DNA of 64,000 nt from Okapia johnstoni (taxonomy: Eukaryota; Chordata; Mammalia; Artiodactyla; Giraffidae). The notes beneath the pieces are model-generated. The model did not search any database. It was given only the letters and a program-made list of their open reading frames with translations, and had not been told where the DNA came from. The stretch spans positions 89,644,397 through 89,708,396 of the forward strand of contig CM044305.1 in assembly GCA_024291935.2 (NCBI GenBank), in the 5' to 3' direction. This document shows, piece after piece, positions 57,996-64,000 of the stretch; within the stretch, counting starts at the first letter, position 1; each line of letters opens with the position of its first letter. The position numbers and the translations under genes are program-made.

Positions 57996-59255
57996 TTAAA
58001 ACATGCAAAGTATAGTTTTGAGTTGAGAAGTTTTCTTAAAATCTATATTGTTGCTGCTTCATGAAAAAGATACAGAATGTGGTATAAGACTTGCTTTAAG
58101 TTATGTTACAAGACAATAAAAGTTAAAATGAGTAGTACACACAAACCCCCAAACCCCATTCAATTAGATATTCTACATCAATGAACCAAATGGGGACTAT
58201 TCTCCCAAAAGGCACCCGCTGCAGAGGGAAGCTGATTGGTCTAGACAGGGAATACCAGGGGAAGGACCAAAAGATCTCAGCACAAGAAGCAGGGGCCCTC
58301 CTAGGGCTTTCAGCCCTGATTCTTGCCCACCATTTGAAGGCAGGCAAGGCTCTGGTGCATTCAGATCATCAGTTTTTTAAAAAACTAAAACAAGAGGAGG
58401 GACAGAGAAGAGTGCTTTGCTTATCTCATTGGGTCACTGTGAAGAGATTTGTCAACTGTATAGAGCTATGCACAAGTAAGGAACCGACAAATGGTTATTG
58501 AGTGCCTATTGTACACAGTGCACACCAATGAAACATTCACCTGTCCTCAAAAACTGGCAGTCTATCAAAGAAAGAATAAAATATATAAAAATAAGAACTG
58601 TGAGGTAGACAATTGTCAGTGCTAAAATAGAGGAAGACATTATTCTTAATATCTACAAATAAATAAACTAGGTGGTGATTGGGATTGATCAATAAACTGA
58701 TTAAAATGATGAAATGATCCTTTGTAGGCAGACTGCTTTAGCATATTTGCTTTATTCCTTGTACTTAAGTAATATATTTTTCAATTAACATTAATTGAGC
58801 AACTACTATGTGCTGGTTCCTGTGCTAAAGGCTACAGATACACTGGTAGTTAAAAATGCACCTTCCTGCTTTCAGTGAACTTAAACTTAAGAGAGAAGAA
58901 ATAAACATGCAAAGACATGATACAAAATTTCAGGTGTAATGATGGACACTTGGACAGGTTCCAGTGAGGGGCAGCACAAAGGAAGCAGTGATTAGCTCTT
59001 GGGGGTGGAGGGTGAATCTGGAAAACTTCATGGAGAAGGTTCCCCTTAAATATTAAATATTTAAATATTAAAGAAGAAGGAGGACTCCCTCGAGCAGACA
59101 AGAGGCAAGAAAGGAAGAACATCTCTGGCAAAGGAGAGGGCATGAACAAAAAGGCAGGGGCGCAAAGAGCCTGGGGAGTAAGTGGCACTACTGAAATGAA
59201 CTGTGGGAAGGGAAGGGGCACAGGAAAAAAGACGAGGTGACTTTTTTGAGGTGAT
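57996..59255. other. Intergenic, no gene seen
   Basis: A 106-codon frame at 58,181-58,501 has no recognisable domain. The old interspersed repeat or an L2-like piece is at about 58,780-59,190. An AT palindrome-like run is at 59,045-59,072. Confidence 0.4.
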
Positions 59256-59260
59256 GTATC

Positions 59261-59912
59261 ACTTCATGGCAAATAGATGGGGAAACAATGGAAACAGTGA
59301 GAGACTTTATTTTTTGGGGCTCCAAAATCACTGCAGATGGTGATTGCAGCCATGAAATTAAAACATGCTTGCTCATTGGAAGAAAAGCTATGACCAACTT
59401 AGATAGCATATTAAAAACCAGAGACATTACTTTGCCAACAAAGGTCCATCTAGTCAAATCTATGGTTTTTCCAGTAGTCATGTATGGATGTGAGAGTTGG
59501 ACCGTAAAGAAAGCTGAGCATAGAAGAAACTGATGCTTTTGAACTGTGGTATTGGAGAAGACTCTTGAGAGTCCCTTGGACTGCAAGGAGATCCAACCAG
59601 TTCGTCCTAAAGGATATCAGTCCTGGGTGTTCATTGGAAGGACTGATGTTGAAGCTGAAACTCCAATACTTTGGCCACCTGATGCAAAGAGCTGACTCAT
59701 TTGAAAAGACCCTGATGCTGGGAAAGATTGAGGGCAGGAGGAGAAGGGGACAACAAAGGATGAGATGATTGGATGGCATCACCGACTCAATGGACATGGG
59801 TTTGGGTGGACTCCGGCAGTTGGTGATGGACAGGGGAGCCTGGCGTGCTGCAGTCCATGGGGTTGCAAAGTCTGACATGACTGAGTGATTGAACTGAACT
59901 GAACTGATTACT
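59261..59912 (+). mobile_element. BovB LINE 3' fragment
   Basis: BovB C-terminal frame ([27 protein letters not shown]) with a frameshift near 59,528. It ends at the repeated GAACTGAACTGAACT tail typical of BovB. Confidence 0.95.
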
Positions 59913-62137
59913 ATCTATTGCATAGTTATCCCAGTTGGTTAGTCTCTCTGTGAATTCTTTTCCTTGGGGAAAAAACAGTCATGAAAACTTCAATCAGCCA
60001 TTCAGGTTTCTAGAATTCCAAAGCAGTTATTACCTCCTTAAATGTTAGTATTATTCTGGAATATTTGTTAACTAAAGCCTGAACCTTCCATAGTACCATT
60101 CCTCTTGCCCCCACCCCCGCCAATGTGTGTCTGTATTTGCAATATAGTTTACCAGTGTGCTGAGAATGGGTTCTTTATCTGGGGAATCACCTATTGGCTA
60201 CTGTGTAAGAGTTCACAGCAATGAGTGCTTGATGCTCCTAAGAAGCCGACATGTTAGTGCTCTTTTGTGATCTATCTCCCTCTCAAAATGGCAGAGTCTT
60301 TATCTACAGTTGACTCCAGGCTATCTTGCAGGAGCATCATTTCTGCCTCTTCAAAAGGAGCTAGTCCTGGTTCAATAGCCATTTGCCATAGGGGAATTCC
60401 ATTACCTCCCCTTACCAGCAGGATAGATTTTGTCTGGTGTTTACACTGAAGATGGAGGAAATGTAATTAAATTCTTTCAAGTGCTAGATTAACTTACACT
60501 ATCAATTTACCACTAAACGCACCATTCTCATTTTGGAGAAAGAGAATAGGACCATATGTCTCAAACTTATCAACTGTCGGCACTTGCAGTGATAGCTTTC
60601 TGCTTAAAATCAAAGAAAGATTTGAGTTTTTGAGTCCCCCCGAAGCCCTCTAGTTAGAACCTTATGGACTTGGATTTGGAACTGAATTGACTATACACTT
60701 TTGTTTAATGGAATGAATTTTGCAGTAAATCTGGTATCTTATTTGCAAAATGTCTTAGGGCAAATTTTGGCAACTTCTCCAAAGGGTAGTTCTCTCCTCC
60801 ATCATTGCCCAGTGAAAACTATGTAAGAATTAGATTAAACAATACCACTGCCAATAAATCATGTACATGCTTGACCCAGTGACAAAACACTGGCCTCTGT
60901 AAGAAAAACAAAACAGAGAAAACAAGGATAAGTATATATATTCATTGCCATGGAATATTATAAATATAGAGAAACTTGGTAAAAATTTCTGACAGCAAAG
61001 GGAATGATTTCACAATTTTGTCCAAAAAATATTATGGGAAGCTTCTCCCATTGACTTTACATGACTATTTAATTTATAGATGGAACAGAAATACGTATGC
61101 ATGTTCACATTTCTCTAATTTGTATACAATATGTATGATATTTGGATAAAAGCTCAAAAAAAATAAACAAAATCTAATGGGGCATGGGACCTATCCTCAA
61201 GTATCTTATAGTGCAGTTGAAAAGATGACTTCCAAAAAGATCATCATTAAAGTCAAAGAAAGTTTATGAAGAGTGAAATGGATATAACTAAAAGTAAAGC
61301 TTCCCAGTACAGGCACACATCAGGAGCTCTGGGAAGTTAGGAAGATGAACAAAAGACTAGACTAATGGTAGCTGAAGTCTTAAAGTTTCATGAAGAATGT
61401 GTGATTTCAAAGGCAAGGCACAGTTTGAATGAGGCATTCTGATTGAAAGGGGGGAAAAGAGAAAAAGCATGAGAGAGTGAATATGATGGGCAGAAGGCAA
61501 AGAAGAGGCCAGGCTGACTAGGATGGCGTATGTGAGAATGTTGGCATGGTAGGGTAGACTCAGACTTGTCAATGGAGGCTTAAGAGTTTGGTCTGGGTTC
61601 CACAGGCAAAGAAGAGCCATCAGAAACCATTGAGCATTGTACTGACATGATGAAAGTAGTGTTGTGGGAAAATTAGACCAGGATTTATGGGATTACATAT
61701 GGCCATCCAGATGGCAAATGCACCAATTGCAAAGATACTTACTTGCCAGAACTGTGAGCAGTGAGATGACTGTGAAAGGAAAGAGGCTGAAGGCTGGCAT
61801 GAAATAAGGCCATGATGGAGGCTAGGACCAACCCGGATGAGTTCAGATGGGCAGAACAGATAGTTTCAACTGGCAGTACAGAAGAGTTGAGATGAAACAT
61901 TCTGATCATTCCAATACAGCATACCCAAAAGAAAACAAAGAAATAGACACTAAAGAGAATAAGAGAACTGGAATAGTGATGTCTCATTGTTATCTGACCC
62001 CTGCTTCTCTTTTCAGACTACTTTTGGTTCTTGTGCCAGTCATATTGAACTGCCTACAGTTTTCAGAAAACAATGTTTTCTCATCTCTCCAGGCCTTGCC
62101 CTGAACACTCTTCCTCCCATTTTTCCTGAATGCAATT
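59913..62137. other. Intergenic; old interspersed repeat at about 61,330-61,870
   Basis: No gene is seen. The 61.3-61.9 kb part has the A+G-rich old-repeat style (GGCAAAGAAGAGCCATCAG, CAGATGGCAAATGCACC). Confidence 0.45.
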
Positions 62138-62745
62138 GTGTTGTAGGCAGAATGGGACCCAAATATATCCAGCTCCTAACCCCTGGAACCTGTGAGTATG
62201 CTATATTACATCATAAAAGAAACTATGCAGATATAATTAAGGTTATGGACCCCAAGATAGGTTAGATAATCCTAGGTTATCTGGGTGGGCCCGATCTAAG
62301 CACACGAGCCCTTGAAAGCACAGAACTTTCTCTAGCTGGAGTCAGAGATATTTGGCAGAAGGAGGAGTCAGAGAGAGCGCAAGTGTGAGAGGAACTCAAC
62401 TCACTGTTGCTGGAAGGAAGCCACATGGAAACCATGGGAAAGAATGAAGGTGGCTTCTAGGAACAAAGACTTCCCTCTGGCTGACAGCCAGCAAGGAAAT
62501 GGGGACCTCGGTCCTACAACTGCAGAGAACTGAATTTGGCAATCAACTTGAATGAGCTTGGAAGTGAATTCAACTCCAGAGCCCCAGAAAGGAATGTAGC
62601 TGCTGACACCTTGGTATTACCTTATGAGACTCAAAGTATAGAAACCAGCCAACGTAGCCTGTGCCCACACTTCTAACCTGCAGAACTAGGAAATAATAAA
62701 TGGATATTGTTTTTAAGACAATGATATTATAGTAGCCATAGAAAA
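62138..62745 (+). mobile_element. MLT1-type (ERVL-MaLR) solo LTR
   Basis: GTTGTAGGCAGAATGGGACC...CTCCTAACCCCTGGAACCTGTG...GGGTTATCTGGGTGGGCCC-like block...GCTGGAAGGAAGCCACATGG. No internal coding region is attached, as usual for solo LTRs. Confidence 0.75.
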
Positions 62746-62754
62746 TGAATATAG

Positions 62755-63010
62755 AGCCCTTTAACACTCAGCTTAAACATCATACCTGGGAAGGCTTCCC
62801 TAAGGCCCTCTCCTGGGTTCCCATAGCACTCTATGTTTCTTTACAAGGGCAGGGATGACATTATATGGGTGTCATCTGCTGTACAGCTGCTTCCCTCCCT
62901 AATTATTGAATGCCTTGAAGGAAGGGACCATGTCTTATTCATTTCGTATTTGTAAATGTAGCAGTTAGCATGGTGCCTGACAGTTAGCAGGTGCTCAGTA
63001 AATACTGCAG
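62755..63010 (+). mobile_element. L2 LINE 3' relic
   Basis: CTGGGAAGGCTTCCCTAAGGC...GCCTTGAAGGAAGGGACCATG...GCACCTGC-like GTGCTCAGTAAATACTG ending. Confidence 0.65.
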
Positions 63011-64000
63011 TGGAAAGAGAAGGAAAATGAGAGGAGGAAAATGTGGGCAGAATAAAAATAATATTTTCAAATATGCAAGGTCTTAAAAATGTTACCTATC
63101 ATGCACCCTTGCTCAGGTGGTGATGCTCAACCAAAATAAAAATGTAGACCGAGACAGAGATTCACAAAACAGGAATGCCATCCAGGGGAGAGGTGAAAGG
63201 GATTTATAAGATAACAGCTGTACAGCAAGTTTAGAAAGCAAAGGGTTCAGATTGGAGCAGGGCAGAGGGCCCCAGGAGGGATAGTTCTAGGGAGAAAAAG
63301 GCCTCAAAACCTAAACAAAACTAAACAACAATAACAAAACTGAGAGGGAATCTGAAAGCTCTGCTTTCCTAGTTAACTGCCTGGCTCACCAGTAAATAAC
63401 GTTGGTGCAGTCATAATGAGGCAAACTTTAAATTGTAATACAACTATCGCAAGAAGAGAAGAGGGAGGATTTGTAAGAAAGTTGAATCCCCATCTACTAC
63501 AATATGACTCCAATAGATTAATCATAATGATTCAAAAGATAACAATGCATGCATGCATGTTATTTAGCAATATGGAAGTAGATGTCAGGAAAGACAGTTA
63601 AAACATTGAAAGTGAGGTAGGGCAAGTTGGGAGGAAGGGAAGGAAGACAAAGAGATGGGGTCTCGGGTTTTTTTTTTCTTTAGTAGTATAAGCCTTTAGA
63701 CACAGTAGTATGCTATTCTAAATCAGCATATATTAGATAAAATAATGATTGATTTTAAAAAGAATCAGTGGGGGTTAAACATAAGGACATCAGGTTTTTT
63801 AAACCTCCAGTCTCTAAATCCTCTTTCCACAGATAACCTGTGGTTTTGTACTGTTCATTTTCAGAGAGGAAAAGTCTGATAAACTCTTTCATGCTGACAT
63901 CTGAGATGCTTAAGGGGCTGTCCTTGAGGGGGAGTGTCCTGGGGAGTGGGGTATATGTTTTTTAAATAGAGTTTGGAGCAGGGCAATGCTAAGCAAGGAA
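63011..64000. other. Intergenic, nothing recognised
   Basis: Contains a short ATGC tandem (63,546-63,560) and a T run near 63,670. No gene or confident repeat. Confidence 0.4.

Noticed and set aside
58181..58501. 106-codon frame beginning MNQMGTILPKG
   Set aside because: No recognisable domain, no splice or promoter context, and on the edge of expected chance length; left as unassigned.
62138..62745. Endogenous retrovirus with coding capacity
   Set aside because: Only solo MaLR-type LTR sequence is present here and at 12.7 kb; no gag, pol or env-like frame is adjacent.
1..64000. CRISPR array, operon, bacterial promoter or phage features
   Set aside because: Interspersed mammalian repeats, spliced gene structure and a CpG island show vertebrate nuclear DNA; no regular spacer-repeat array exists.

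Overview
The window is mammalian and specifically ruminant nuclear DNA. It carries BovB (RTE) LINE fragments, several Bov-tA/Bov-A2 SINEs (a tRNA-like head joined to a BovB-derived tail), cetartiodactyl CHR-1/CHR-2 tRNA-derived SINEs, ruminant L1 3' ends, and older mammalian MIR, L2, MLT1 and hAT relics. The only protein-coding gene I can support is RAP2C, on the minus strand. It is X-linked in placental mammals, so this is most likely X-chromosomal sequence. The repeats do not separate cattle from sheep, goat or deer.

Layout. 1-31.5 kb is gene-free and repeat-dense: L1, BovB, Bov-tA, CHR SINEs, an old mammalian repeat interrupted by a nested insertion stack (8.3-12.0 kb), and a decayed Mutator-like (MULE) DNA transposon with recognisable terminal inverted repeats (25.95-26.89 kb). 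About 31.5-45.4 kb is RAP2C, which is poor in recent repeats. Reading the minus strand, it has a CpG-island promoter and non-coding first exon (~45.4-44.97 kb), a first coding exon (44,299-44,027, residues 1-91), a second coding exon (41,582-41,304, residues 92-183 plus stop), and by splice-site inference a 7.25-kb intron in the 3' UTR followed by a ~2.5-kb terminal 3' UTR exon (34,013 to ~31,515). From 45.4 to 64 kb the sequence is again intergenic, with MIR/L2 relics, L1 pieces, a cluster of three Bov-tA SINEs at 54.2-54.95 kb, a BovB fragment and an MLT1 LTR.

RAP2C encodes a complete 183-residue Rap2-type small GTPase with intact nucleotide-binding motifs, the Rap2-specific Phe39, Rap-type Thr61 and a Cys-Cys...CVVQ lipidation tail. 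The features most worth follow-up concern its RNA. The predicted first exon contains a strong-Kozak four-codon upstream ORF. An AATAAA lies 2 nt past the stop codon and just upstream of a good 5' splice site. The stop codon is 40 nt from the predicted 3' UTR junction, under the usual nonsense-mediated decay limit. The 3' UTR intron also holds a ~450-500-bp imperfect inverted repeat with blocks of 33/33 and 68/72 identity, capable of forming long double-stranded RNA.

All repeat family names are from memory of consensus sequences. Boundaries are approximate unless a target-site duplication is stated.
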